Below, piece by piece: positions 52,155 to 61,131 of a DNA stretch of 64,000 bases. The translations under genes and the position numbers were made by a program. A model generated the notes under the pieces. It had not been told where the DNA came from, made no database searches, and saw nothing but the letters and a program-made list of their open reading frames with translations. The stretch lies in NCBI GenBank assembly GCA_958439205.1, contig OY288189.1, positions 2,619,001 to 2,683,000 on the forward strand, in the 5' to 3' direction. The number at the start of each line of letters is the position of its first letter. Position 1 is the stretch's first letter. Source of the DNA: an uncultured Allorhizobium sp. GTDB taxonomy: Bacteria > Pseudomonadota > Alphaproteobacteria > Rhizobiales > Rhizobiaceae.

Positions 52155-52169
52155 TTAATGAAGCGTTAG
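52155..52169. promoter_or_regulatory. CtrA-like site upstream of the M23 peptidase gene
   Basis: TTAA (52155-52158), seven bases, TTAG (52166-52169) differs from the CtrA consensus TTAA-N7-TTAA at one base. It is about 103-117 bases upstream of the M23 peptidase start and lies between that gene and the DUF455 gene. CtrA is the alphaproteobacterial cell-cycle master regulator and controls several division genes; binding here is only inferred. Confidence 0.3.
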
Positions 52170-52186
52170 GCGATTGGAATTGCGGT

Positions 52187-53032
52187 TCAAACCGAGGAAT
52201 TGTTCTTGGATGAAAGCGACCGGTAGAAGGATGGCGTGAGGCCGGCTTCGGCGCGGGCCACGTCGTTGAACGGCGCCTTCAACTGGCCGCGAAAATTGGC
52301 ACGCACCAGGTCCTGAAAGGCGCGCGCCGGGTCACGCTTTTCGCGGGCGCAGAGAAAGCGGAACCACTTCGCGCCAACGGCCACGTGTCCCTTCTCGTCC
52401 TCGTAGATGACCTTCAGGACGTCGGCACTCTCGATGTCTCCAGTCTCGCGCATCTTTTCCTGCAGAGCAGGCGTCACGTCGAGGCCGCGCGCTTCGAGGA
52501 TGAGGGGCACCACAGCAAGCCTGGCCGTCAGGTCGTTCTTGGTCGAGTGGGCTGCCTGCCACAGGCCATCATGGGCCGGCATGTCGCCATAGTCGGCGCC
52601 GAGTGTCCGGAGGCGATCGCGCACTAGATTGAAATGCTTGGCTTCCTCGAAGGCCACCTTCATCCAGCCGTCGAAGAAGGAGTGCGGCACCGGTTCGGTT
52701 GCAAAGCGGGCCACGATGTCGAGCGCGAGATCGACGGCATTGAGCTCGATATGCGCGAGCGCATGCAGCAACGCGACGCGTCCGGGCAGCGTGTGCAGCG
52801 AGCGCTTGCCGACCGCCTTTGGCGGAACCAGTTCCGGCTTTTCCGGGCGGCCTGGTCGATCGGGCAGCGGCGGATCGAGCGGCGAGCGCAGGGACAGGCG
52901 GCGTTCCTGCCAGCGGATCGCCGCCGTTTGTGCGAGCGCCGTCTTCTCGTCGAGGTCGGCGCTCAGGATTGCGAGTGTGGCAGCGCCGCGAAGGGAGTGA
53001 AAAGCCGTCTCGGGCTGCGTTGTCTCGGGCAT
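52187..53032 (-). CDS. DUF455 ferritin-like protein
   Basis: A 281-residue protein with the DUF455 pattern of a ferritin-like four-helix bundle. Likely metal ligands are in 'HALAHIELNAVD' (Glu and His), 'AFEEAKHFNLV' (Glu, His), 'LILEARGLD' and 'IYEDEKGHVAVG'. Distant relatives include MiaE-type tRNA hydroxylases; a hydroxylase activity is therefore possible but not shown. It starts one base after the bcp stop on the same strand, so the two are cotranscribed. Confidence 0.85.
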   Translation of the reverse strand: MPETTQPETAFHSLRGAATLAILSADLDEKTALAQTAAIRWQERRLSLRSPLDPPLPDRPGRPEKPELVPPKAVGKRSLHTLPGRVALLHALAHIELNAVDLALDIVARFATEPVPHSFFDGWMKVAFEEAKHFNLVRDRLRTLGADYGDMPAHDGLWQAAHSTKNDLTARLAVVPLILEARGLDVTPALQEKMRETGDIESADVLKVIYEDEKGHVAVGAKWFRFLCAREKRDPARAFQDLVRANFRGQLKAPFNDVARAEAGLTPSFYRSLSSKNNSSV

Positions 53033-53033
53033 G

Positions 53034-53501
53034 TCAGAGGGCCTGTGCCGCCTTTAACACGGCCTCGGCATGGCCTGGGACCTTCACCTTGCGCCAGACT
53101 TCGGCCACCTTGCCAGATCCGTCGATCAGGAAGGTCGAGCGTTCGACACCCATATAGGTCTTGCCGTACATGCTCTTTTCCTTCCAGACGCCATAGGCTT
53201 CCAGTGCCGTGTGCTCTTCGTCTGCGGCAAGCACCACAGACAGGCTGTGCTTGGCGGCAAACTTGTCATGGCTCTTCACCGAATCGGGAGAGACGCCGAT
53301 CACGGTCGCGCCGAGCTTTTCGAACTCTGCGCTGAGGCCCGAGAAGTCGATGGCTTCGGTCGTGCAGCCGCTCGTGTCGTCCTTGGGATAGAAGTAGAGA
53401 ACCACCGGTTTTCCGGCGAAATCGGAGAGCGAAGCGGTGCCGCCGCCGTTGCGGGGCAGGGAGAAATCGGGGGCCTTTTCCCCGGCAGTCAAATCCGTCA
53501 T
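53034..53501 (-). CDS. bcp: Peroxiredoxin of the BCP/PrxQ type
   Basis: A 155-residue thiol peroxidase. 'YFYPKDDTSGCTTEAIDF' carries the peroxidatic Cys46 with the Thr-x-x-Cys context. The position five residues later, where E. coli BCP has the resolving Cys, is Ile, so this is a 1-Cys variant that must use an external thiol. 'GVERSTFLIDGSGKV' contains the conserved Arg. It leads into the DUF455 gene and is divergent from the AsmA-like gene. Confidence 0.93.
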   Translation of the reverse strand: MTDLTAGEKAPDFSLPRNGGGTASLSDFAGKPVVLYFYPKDDTSGCTTEAIDFSGLSAEFEKLGATVIGVSPDSVKSHDKFAAKHSLSVVLAADEEHTALEAYGVWKEKSMYGKTYMGVERSTFLIDGSGKVAEVWRKVKVPGHAEAVLKAAQAL

Positions 53502-53623
53502 GGGATAACCTTTCTTTTGCCCGTTTTATGAGTGAATCTGGGCATCATCGATATATAGTCCGCTCCGAAGTCGTCCAGAGCGACTTGTTAGCGGCATCGG
53601 TCGACGGAGACAATCACCAGCAC

Positions 53624-56600
53624 ATGTCTGAGATCCGGGGCGAAAAGCTACGGTTTCGCAAGCGGGACATCGTGCCGCTGCATGCCCTTCCGTCCGCTCA
53701 GGCCGAAGATCCCCTCATCGTGCATTGTCCACCGCCGAAGCGGTCGCTGTTCCGTCGCTTTCTCCGGGTGCTGGCCGGGTTTGCCGGGCTTTGGCTCGTG
53801 GTGTTCTTCGCCGTCTATGCGGTGGTCGAAAGCGGCACACTCGATGCAGCACTGGCTCAGCGCGCCCAGGCGGTTCTGAACAACGCCCTGGGCGGGCAGT
53901 TCACTGCCAAGATCGGCGGCACCGAAGTCCGATTCTCCGACGGCATGGAGCTGACGGTCGAGGCGCGGGACGTCACCCTGCATGAGCAAGCCGGCGGCCA
54001 GCAGGTGGCCCTGACGCAATCTGTCCGCTTCATCGTCGAACCATTGGCCCTGCTCGGCGGCCGTTTCGTGATCCGTGAAGTGGTGAGTGAGGGCATCAAC
54101 CTCGATGCCACGGTGCTGCCCAAGGGTAAGCCGATCGATCTGAGCGGTCTGCGGATCGACCAGGTTCCGGCGCGGCTGGCGGGTGCTTTTGAAGAGCTCG
54201 ACAGACTGCAGGGCATCATCGCACGCGGCGGCCTCGACCGCATGCGTCTTGCTGGTCTGGAGATCGAGTCGACCAGTGCAAGCGGGCGACCGTTGACCAT
54301 TGCGATCGATGACGTCGCGCTGGAGCGGGGCGAAGACGATTCGCTGTCGATCTTCGGCGCAGTCTCGGTCAACGGCCAGCAGACGGAGCTCACCGCCCTG
54401 ACCACGAATGTCGGCGGTCGTGCCGAATCTTTGACGATGCGGATTGCCGATGTACGGGTCACGCCATTCCTGCTCCGGCGTTCCAGCACCGGTGAGGCAC
54501 GCCAGGGCATCGACGGCTCTGCCGAGCTGCTGTTGACGGCACGACGCGCCGATGGCGGGCAGGCGCCGGCCGTGTCGCTCGGCATCAATATGCGCAACGG
54601 CGGCTTTTATTCGGACGGCCAGCGCCAGGAACTGACGGACGCAGCGCTCAAGCTCTCCTACGACTTCTCAAAGGACACGATCGAACTTGCCGATTCCGTC
54701 GCGCGTTTCGGTGAGACCGTGTTTCCGCTCTCGGGTGGTATCATCGATCTCGACCGGCTTCCGGAGGGACCGAGTTTCGGCAAGGGGTTCGGCATTGATC
54801 TGGTGGTGACGGACGGGCGCGCAAATGTGCCGATGGCCGGCGAGACACCGTTTCCCTTCTTCCTGAAAGGCTATGGTCGCTATCTGGTCGGCGAGAACAT
54901 GCTGCAGCTCGACACGCTGGATGCCTCGACGCCCGGCGGCAACATGCGCGGCAAGCTGCAGGTGCGCTTCGGCGGCACGGGTCCCGAGATCCGCTTCAAC
55001 GCCGAGGTGCAGAATATGGCGACCAGCGTCGTCAAGCAGCTCTGGCCCTACTGGATCGCTTCCAAGCCCCGGCAATGGGTGCTTGAGAACCTCTATGGCG
55101 GTACCATTCCGCGCGGCACGATCGATGTCTTCATCCCGCAGAACCGCCTGTCGATCGATCCGAAGCCGGTCCGTCTCAATTCCGACGAGCTGAAGATCGG
55201 CTTCGATCTCGAGGATGCCCGGCTGAACCTCACCGGTGAGCTTCCACCCCTTCGCGATGTCTATGGGCGCTTCGACATGCTGGGAGAACGGGTGGATGTC
55301 GACATCCGCTCGGCCGGTTCCTTCTTCCCGTCAGGACGCATGGTGAACCTCGATCGCGGAAAGCTCGTTCTGCAGGACGCCTATGAAAAGCCGCTGATGG
55401 CGGATCTGGAACTCGATGTCAGTGGTGCAGCGGATGCCGTTGCCGAACTGGTGTCGTTCAAGCCGATCGAGGCCTTGCGCACCGTCGATTTCAAGGCCGA
55501 TGATTTTGCCGGCAAGGTTCGGGGCAAGGTGAAGATCCGTCTCGGTCTTGTCCCGGACCAGCGGCCACCGAACCCGAGCTGGACGGCTGAGGTCGATCTG
55601 GAAGATGTCGATGTGGCGAAACCCTTCGACGGCCGGCGTATCAGCGATGTGACCGGAAAGCTCTCCGTCGACGTCGACAAGGCCAAACTGGATGCCGAGG
55701 CGCTCATCGATGATGTGCCGATGGAGGTCGAGCTGACTGAACCGGTTCGGAAGGGCGAGGGGGAAGTTGCACGCGAACGGACCGTCACGGCCACGCTTGA
55801 CAACGCAACGCGCGAAAAGCTGGTACCGGGGCTCGGCGAGATCGTCAATGGTCCGATGAAGCTCGAACTGCGCCGCCTCGATGAAACCCGTCAGGCCGTC
55901 TCCGTAGACCTCCGCTCCGCGACGCTCACCATCCCCTGGGTGGGGTGGTCGAAGGGGCAGGGGATTGGCGCGAAGGCGACGTTCGAACTGTCCAAGAATG
56001 GCGAGCAATCACTGATCGAGAAGTTCGAACTGGATGGCGATGGTTTCGGCGCTATCGGCGATCTCTCGGCCGACGATCGGGGGCTTGTGGCAGCCAATCT
56101 GTCGCGGGTGCGGCTCTCGCCTGAGGACGACGTCGCGCTTACTGTGCGGCTTACCAAGGGTGTCTATACGGTCGTTGCCAACGGGCGCGCCTTTGACGCT
56201 CGCTCGCTGCTATCCACCTTGCAAAACCCATCCAGTGACGGTGAGACGGCGAAGTCCAGGACCTCGCTCAGAATAGAGGGTCGGTTCGAGCGCGTGCTCG
56301 GCTTCGGTGGTGAACAGCTGTCGGGTGTCTCGATCATCTATGGCGCCGGCAAGGGTCGCGTGAATGCGGTGGATTTCTCCGGCGTGACGGGCAGTGGCCA
56401 GGCGCTGGTGGCGAAGTTGCGCCAACCGGAAGGTCTGCGGGAGCTGTCTGTGACGACGAGCGACGCTGGAGCTGTGCTGCGCTTCCTCGATACCTACAAG
56501 CGGCTCGGAGGCGGGCTTGCTAATCTGCGGCTCACCGAAACCCGCGACGGCGCCTGGAGCGGCAATCTCGATCTGCGCAATTTCCAGGTCGAGAATGAAG

Positions 56601-57034
56601 AGCGGCTGCAGACCATCGTCTCGACACCGACCGGTGCCGACGGGCGCAGCCTCAACAATGCTGTTAGAAGCGATATCGACGTCAGCTCTGCCCGGTTCCA
56701 GCGCGCATTCGCCCGGATGGCCATGGTCAACGGCACGCTCAGCGTTGAAAACGGCATCGTGCGCGGAGAACAGATCGGCGCGACCTTCCAGGGCATCGTC
56801 CGCGACCAGGCCGGCAGGATCGATCTGACCGGCACCTTCATGCCTGCCTATGGTCTCAACCGTCTGTTTGGCGAATTGCCGGTCATCGGCGCCATCCTCG
56901 GGAATGGGCGCGACCGTGGCCTGCTCGGGATCACCTTCAAGCTGACCGGGGCAACCTCCAAGCCGAACCTCGTGATCAACCCGCTGTCGATTATCGCGCC
57001 CGGCGTCTTCCGCCAGATCTTCGAATTCCGCTGA
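53624..57034 (+). CDS. Giant AsmA-like envelope protein
   Basis: A 1136-residue protein: a short cytosolic segment ('MSEIRGEKLRFRKRDIVPLH'), one transmembrane helix (about 60-82) and about 1050 residues of beta-rich repeats, a composition typical of AsmA/TamB/YhdP-like bridges that carry phospholipids across the periplasm. The C-terminal part ('GLNRLFGELPVIGAILGNGR', 'LGITFKLTGATSKPNLVIN') is the AsmA-like C-terminal domain. Lipid transport is inferred from the family. An in-frame ATG at 53528 would add 32 residues without membrane or family character, so 53624 is preferred. It converges with cobK across a 12-base gap. Confidence 0.85.
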   Translation: MSEIRGEKLRFRKRDIVPLHALPSAQAEDPLIVHCPPPKRSLFRRFLRVLAGFAGLWLVVFFAVYAVVESGTLDAALAQRAQAVLNNALGGQFTAKIGGTEVRFSDGMELTVEARDVTLHEQAGGQQVALTQSVRFIVEPLALLGGRFVIREVVSEGINLDATVLPKGKPIDLSGLRIDQVPARLAGAFEELDRLQGIIARGGLDRMRLAGLEIESTSASGRPLTIAIDDVALERGEDDSLSIFGAVSVNGQQTELTALTTNVGGRAESLTMRIADVRVTPFLLRRSSTGEARQGIDGSAELLLTARRADGGQAPAVSLGINMRNGGFYSDGQRQELTDAALKLSYDFSKDTIELADSVARFGETVFPLSGGIIDLDRLPEGPSFGKGFGIDLVVTDGRANVPMAGETPFPFFLKGYGRYLVGENMLQLDTLDASTPGGNMRGKLQVRFGGTGPEIRFNAEVQNMATSVVKQLWPYWIASKPRQWVLENLYGGTIPRGTIDVFIPQNRLSIDPKPVRLNSDELKIGFDLEDARLNLTGELPPLRDVYGRFDMLGERVDVDIRSAGSFFPSGRMVNLDRGKLVLQDAYEKPLMADLELDVSGAADAVAELVSFKPIEALRTVDFKADDFAGKVRGKVKIRLGLVPDQRPPNPSWTAEVDLEDVDVAKPFDGRRISDVTGKLSVDVDKAKLDAEALIDDVPMEVELTEPVRKGEGEVARERTVTATLDNATREKLVPGLGEIVNGPMKLELRRLDETRQAVSVDLRSATLTIPWVGWSKGQGIGAKATFELSKNGEQSLIEKFELDGDGFGAIGDLSADDRGLVAANLSRVRLSPEDDVALTVRLTKGVYTVVANGRAFDARSLLSTLQNPSSDGETAKSRTSLRIEGRFERVLGFGGEQLSGVSIIYGAGKGRVNAVDFSGVTGSGQALVAKLRQPEGLRELSVTTSDAGAVLRFLDTYKRLGGGLANLRLTETRDGAWSGNLDLRNFQVENEERLQTIVSTPTGADGRSLNNAVRSDIDVSSARFQRAFARMAMVNGTLSVENGIVRGEQIGATFQGIVRDQAGRIDLTGTFMPAYGLNRLFGELPVIGAILGNGRDRGLLGITFKLTGATSKPNLVINPLSIIAPGVFRQIFEFR

Positions 57035-57046
57035 GGCTGATCTTGG

Positions 57047-57739
57047 TCAGTCCCGCTCGATCATGATCACAGGCAGTGCCAGCCGCCGTGCCGCGATGAT
57101 TTTGGCGTAACCCGCGGGTCCCCCGGAATTACGGCAGACGAGATGCGTAATGCCATGCGCGGTAAAGAGGTCTGCCTCCCGGTCGGGATCCGATGCCGGC
57201 TTGCCGAGGACGAGCATGTGATCGGAAAAACCGAGCGGCTCCACCGGCGGATCCACCATGCGGATGACAAAGCGGCAGTCGTCGCGTCCAATGAAAGCAT
57301 CCAGATACTGCCTGCCAAGGGCAAGAAAGACAGTTGCGGCTTGCGGTAACACCTCCGCTGCCGCCTCAAGCGTCGCCACGGACTTCCAGCGGTCGCCGGG
57401 CTGCTTCTGCCAGCGGGGGCGCAGCCGCTGTTCGAGCGGGATCCCCGAAATCGCCGAGGCCTTGATGGCGTTCTCGCTGATGCGTCTGGCGAAGGGATGC
57501 GTCGCGTCGATCATCCGGTCGAACTGCTCGTCCCGCAAATAGGCCGCGAGCCCATCTGCGCCGCCAAAGCCGCCGATTCGAACCTCGCCCTCCGGCAGCA
57601 CCGGATCGACCGTCCGCCCCGCGAGCGAGGTCGTCACGCTATGGCCGTCCTCGATCAGTTGTGCGGCGAGCAGTCTTGCCTCTGCCGTTCCACCGAGGAT
57701 CAGAATCTTCTGCCGGGATGGGGGAAGGCTACCTGGCAT
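57047..57739 (-). CDS. cobK: Precorrin-6A reductase
   Basis: A 230-residue NADPH-dependent reductase of the corrin ring pathway. 'ILILGGTAEARLLAAQLIED' is the nucleotide-binding start, followed by 'VRIGGFGGADGLAAYLRDEQ', 'DATHPFARRISENA' and 'LVCRNSGGPAGYAKIIAARR', all typical of CobK/CbiJ. Its start overlaps the 3' end of cbiD by 11 bases, so the two are translated together. It converges on the AsmA-like gene. Confidence 0.94.
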   Translation of the reverse strand: MPGSLPPSRQKILILGGTAEARLLAAQLIEDGHSVTTSLAGRTVDPVLPEGEVRIGGFGGADGLAAYLRDEQFDRMIDATHPFARRISENAIKASAISGIPLEQRLRPRWQKQPGDRWKSVATLEAAAEVLPQAATVFLALGRQYLDAFIGRDDCRFVIRMVDPPVEPLGFSDHMLVLGKPASDPDREADLFTAHGITHLVCRNSGGPAGYAKIIAARRLALPVIMIERD

Positions 57740-58865
57740 GGGCGATGACCGTGCCCTTGCGGTCGGTAACGAGGATATCCACGGCGACGCCGCTGTCGCG
57801 CAGCACGCCTTCTGCGGTCAGTTTCGCGGCCTCGGCCACCGATTGCGCGATCTCGACCTTCGCCTTCGTCATGATCTCCAGCACTTCCATCGCGGTGTTC
57901 GCTTCCTGCACGGCTCGCCGCTCGGTTTCATCGAGCGACAGTGTGCAAGGCATGGAGAGATAAAACGCGTTGTCGACCTGGCTGCGGGACGAATGCAGGT
58001 CGAGCGCGCCTTGGGCGAGTTTCGACATCTTGGCAAAGCCGCCGGCGATCGTCAGGCGCGGTACCGGATGGGCACGCAGATATTTCAGAAGACCGCCTGC
58101 AAAGTCGCCCATGTCGATCAGCGCCCCGTCGGGCAGCTCATGAAAGACCTGCGCTGCCTTTTCCGAGGTCGATCCGGTCGCGCCGAGCAGATGCGTCAGG
58201 CCCTCGGCCCGCGCCACGTCGATGCCGCGATGGATGGAATGGATCCATGCAGCACAGGAGAAGGGATGGACGATGCCCGTGGTACCGAGGATGGAAATGC
58301 CGCCAAGGATGCCGAGCCTCGGATTCCAGGTCTTTTCGGCGATCGCGGCGCCACCCGGCACCGAGATCCTGATCTCTACATCCGGCGAGACCTGATGCTC
58401 TGCCGCAAGCGCCTCGATCTCGGCTGTCATCATGGCGCGCGGCACCGGATTGATCGCGGCCTCGCCGACTGCGATCGGCAGGCCGGCCTTGGTCACGGTG
58501 CCGACGCCGTCGCCCGCCACAAAGCGGATGCCGCTTCCGGGAGATAGGCGGGTCACCGTCGCGATTACGGTGGCGCCATGGGTTACATCCGGATCATCGC
58601 CCGCATCCTTGACGATGCCCGCATAGGCGCTCTCGCGCTCGAGGCCTTCGCAGGCAAGCGCGAAGGCCGGCGTCTCGCCTTTCGGCAGCGTGATCGAAAC
58701 GGGATCCGGGAAGGCGCGGGTCAGCAAGGCCGTGAAAGCCGCCTTGGTGGCCGCCGTGGCGCAGGCGCCGGTCGTCCAGCCGTTGCGCAGTGGCGCGCCT
58801 TCCGGCTTGTCCAGCCGGTGGCCTTCTGCTGCGTCTTTCGCGTCTGGTCGATTTGCATCGCTCAT
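57729..58865 (-). CDS. cbiD: Cobalt-precorrin-5B C1-methyltransferase (CbiD)
   Basis: A 378-residue CbiD, a SAM-dependent enzyme that methylates C-1 of the corrin ring and releases acetaldehyde in the cobalt-first (anaerobic) route. 'LRNGWTTGACATAATKAAF' (residues 26-44) is the family opening; 'GDGVGTVTKAGLPIAVGEAA' and 'GGISILGTTGIVHPFS' are also diagnostic. In the oxygen-dependent route of Pseudomonas denitrificans the equivalent step is done by CobF, so the presence of CbiD together with cobABCD-type genes is a pathway mix. The divergent cobA gene is 107 bases away; no cobalamin riboswitch could be recognised between them. Confidence 0.93.
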   Translation of the reverse strand: MSDANRPDAKDAAEGHRLDKPEGAPLRNGWTTGACATAATKAAFTALLTRAFPDPVSITLPKGETPAFALACEGLERESAYAGIVKDAGDDPDVTHGATVIATVTRLSPGSGIRFVAGDGVGTVTKAGLPIAVGEAAINPVPRAMMTAEIEALAAEHQVSPDVEIRISVPGGAAIAEKTWNPRLGILGGISILGTTGIVHPFSCAAWIHSIHRGIDVARAEGLTHLLGATGSTSEKAAQVFHELPDGALIDMGDFAGGLLKYLRAHPVPRLTIAGGFAKMSKLAQGALDLHSSRSQVDNAFYLSMPCTLSLDETERRAVQEANTAMEVLEIMTKAKVEIAQSVAEAAKLTAEGVLRDSGVAVDILVTDRKGTVIAHAR

Positions 58866-58972
58866 GGCTCGCTTATAGGCGAGGCAGTCTCCGGGCGAAA
58901 GTCAGGTGACCGCAGGTTCCGTGCGGAAAGCAGCGGGGCGGAATTGCAATTTTTTCCGACGGGGCCTAGACC

Positions 58973-59830
58973 ATGAGCATGACTGATATGACGCGTCTCG
59001 TCCTGCCAACAAGCCTGCCGGCCATCGAGCCGGGCCATGTGTGGCTGGCCGGCGCCGGGCCGGGAGACCCGGGCCTGCTGACCCTGCTCGCGGCCAAGGG
59101 GCTGTCGGAGGCAGACGTCATCGTGCACGACGCGCTGGTCAACGAAGACTGCCTGAAACTGGCGCGCACCGGCGCCATACTCGAATATGCCGGCAAGCGC
59201 GGCGGCAAGCCCTCCGCCAAACAGCGCGACATTTCGCTTCGTCTCGTTGAGCTCGCCAGGGCCGGCCACCGTGTGCTGCGCCTCAAGGGTGGCGATCCCT
59301 TCGTCTTCGGGCGGGGTGGCGAAGAGGCCCTGACGCTCATCGAACATGGCGTGCCCTTCCGTATCGTTCCAGGCATCACCGCCGGTATCGGCGGGCTTGC
59401 CTATGCCGGCATCCCGGTCACCCATCGCGAGGTCAATCATGCGGTGACCTTCCTCACCGGGCATGATTCGTCCGGCGTGGTGCCGGACAGGATCGACTGG
59501 GACGCGATCGGTCGCGGGTCGCCTGTTATCGTCATGTATATGGCGATGAAACACATGGGGCAGATCGCCGCCAATCTGATTGCCGCCGGGCGTTCGCGTG
59601 ACGAGGCCGTCGCCTTTGTCTGCAATGCCGCGACCCCGGAGCAGACCGTGCTCGAGACCACGCTCGGACGCGCCGAAGCCGACATGCTCGCCGCCGGCAT
59701 CGAGCCGCCGGCAATCGTCGTCATCGGCGAGGTCGTCCGGCTTCGGCCATCGCTCGACTGGCTGGGTGCGCTTTCCGGTCGCAAGCTTCTGCCCGATCCC
59801 TTTGCCGTGGAACAGAAAGACACGGCATGA
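58973..59830 (+). CDS. cobA: Uroporphyrinogen-III C-methyltransferase
   Basis: A 285-residue SUMT that adds two methyl groups to uroporphyrinogen III to give precorrin-2, the branch point to cobalamin. 'VWLAGAGPGDPGLLTLLAAK' (SAM-binding), 'VIVHDALVNEDCL', 'RLKGGDPFVFGRGGEE' and 'GITAGIGGLAYAGIPVTHRE' are the family motifs. No CysG-type oxidase/ferrochelatase domain is fused. A weak promoter TTGCAA-N17-TAGACC overlaps the gene's start region. It begins a cobA-cobB-cobC-cobD operon with ATGA overlaps throughout. Confidence 0.95.
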   Translation: MSMTDMTRLVLPTSLPAIEPGHVWLAGAGPGDPGLLTLLAAKGLSEADVIVHDALVNEDCLKLARTGAILEYAGKRGGKPSAKQRDISLRLVELARAGHRVLRLKGGDPFVFGRGGEEALTLIEHGVPFRIVPGITAGIGGLAYAGIPVTHREVNHAVTFLTGHDSSGVVPDRIDWDAIGRGSPVIVMYMAMKHMGQIAANLIAAGRSRDEAVAFVCNAATPEQTVLETTLGRAEADMLAAGIEPPAIVVIGEVVRLRPSLDWLGALSGRKLLPDPFAVEQKDTA

Positions 59831-61131
59831 GCGGACTGCTGATCGCCGCGCCGGCTTCCGGTTCGGGCAAGACAGTGGTGACGCTTGGCCTGATGCGGGT
59901 GCTGCGCCGACGCGGAATGTCCGTTGCCCCGGGCAAGGCTGGCCCCGACTATATCGATCCCGCCTTCCATGCCGCCGCGAGTGGCGCGTCCTGTTTCAAC
60001 TTCGATCCCTGGGCTATGCGTCCCGCGTTCCTCAAGGCGCAGGCCGCTCACTGTGCCGAGAGTGGCACTCTGATCGTCGAGGCGATGATGGGGCTTTTCG
60101 ATGGCGCTGCCGACGGGACGGGAAGCGCCGGCGATTTGGCAGCTCTTCTGTCGCTGCCGGTGGTGCTCGTCGTCGATTGCGGCCGCACTTCGCAATCGGT
60201 CGCAGCCCTTGTCACGGGGTTCTCCAGGTTTCGGCCGGATGTGCAGGTCGCAGGTGTCATCCTCAACCGTGTCGGCAGTGACCGGCACGACGGCATGCTC
60301 CGGGAAGCGATGGCCAAGACAGAAGTTCCGGTTCTCGGCAGCCTGCGAAGCGATGGAGCCCTTTCGCTACCGGAGCGGCATCTCGGTCTCGTGCAGGCGG
60401 GCGAGCATGGCGCGCTCGAAACCTTCATCGAAAACGCGGCCGATGCCATCGAGACTGGTGTCGATCTCGATCGCCTGATGCTGTTGGCGGCCAAGACAAC
60501 AGCAGGCTCTAGCGCCGCACCCGTCACGAGCCTTCCGCCGCTCGGCCAGCGGATCGCAATCGCCCGCGACATCGCGTTTGCGTTTTCCTATCCGCATCTG
60601 CTCGAAGGCTGGCGCGCCCAAGGCGCGGAATTGTCTTTCTTCTCGCCGCTTGCCGACGAAGCGCCGTCGGCCGACGTCGATGCAATCTATCTGCCTGGTG
60701 GTTATCCGGAACTGCATGCTGGCAAACTGGCGTCTGCACAGCGTTTCCGGTCCGGGATGGTGTCCGCTGCCGAAAGGGGCGCCACGATTTACGGCGAGTG
60801 TGGGGGGTACATGGTGCTCGGCGAGGGACTGGTCGATGCTGACGGAGAACGCCACGGCATGCTCGGTCTTTTGCCTCTCGTCACCAGCTATGCGACGCGC
60901 AAGCGGCATCTGGGCTATCGGCGGCTGCGGTCGCTGGCGCCAGATCTGTTTGCCGGTGAATTCACTGCCCACGAATTCCACTATTCCACTGTCGTCTCCG
61001 AGGGCGCTGCAGACCGGCTCTTCGAGGCGGAGGATGCCCTGGGCGAGAAGCTTGGTGCAGTTGGCCTGCGTCGCGGCTCGGTGGCGGGATCCTACATGCA
61101 TCTGATCGATATGGCGGGAGAGGGCGCATGA
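59827..61131 (+). CDS. cobB: Cobyrinic acid a,c-diamide synthase
   Basis: A 434-residue enzyme that amidates the a and c side chains of (hydrogeno)byrinic acid with glutamine and ATP. The N-terminal ATP-binding domain has 'IAAPASGSGKTVVTLGLMR' (P-loop like) and 'GKAGPDYIDPAFH'; the C-terminal glutamine amidotransferase domain has the Cys nucleophile in 'IYGECGGYMVLGE'. Its ATG overlaps the cobA stop (ATGA). Confidence 0.95.
   Translation: MSGLLIAAPASGSGKTVVTLGLMRVLRRRGMSVAPGKAGPDYIDPAFHAAASGASCFNFDPWAMRPAFLKAQAAHCAESGTLIVEAMMGLFDGAADGTGSAGDLAALLSLPVVLVVDCGRTSQSVAALVTGFSRFRPDVQVAGVILNRVGSDRHDGMLREAMAKTEVPVLGSLRSDGALSLPERHLGLVQAGEHGALETFIENAADAIETGVDLDRLMLLAAKTTAGSSAAPVTSLPPLGQRIAIARDIAFAFSYPHLLEGWRAQGAELSFFSPLADEAPSADVDAIYLPGGYPELHAGKLASAQRFRSGMVSAAERGATIYGECGGYMVLGEGLVDADGERHGMLGLLPLVTSYATRKRHLGYRRLRSLAPDLFAGEFTAHEFHYSTVVSEGAADRLFEAEDALGEKLGAVGLRRGSVAGSYMHLIDMAGEGA

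Noticed and set aside
53528..53623. A 32-residue N-terminal extension of the AsmA-like protein from ATG 53528.
   Set aside because: The extension has no ribosome binding site and no family resemblance; the protein opens naturally at 53624.
58899..58916. A B12-box-like string (AAGTCAGGTGACCGCAGG) between cbiD and cobA.
   Set aside because: Only the short box resembles a cobalamin riboswitch; the conserved upstream part of the aptamer is missing, and the preceding bases are the cbiD coding region with no fitting pairing.
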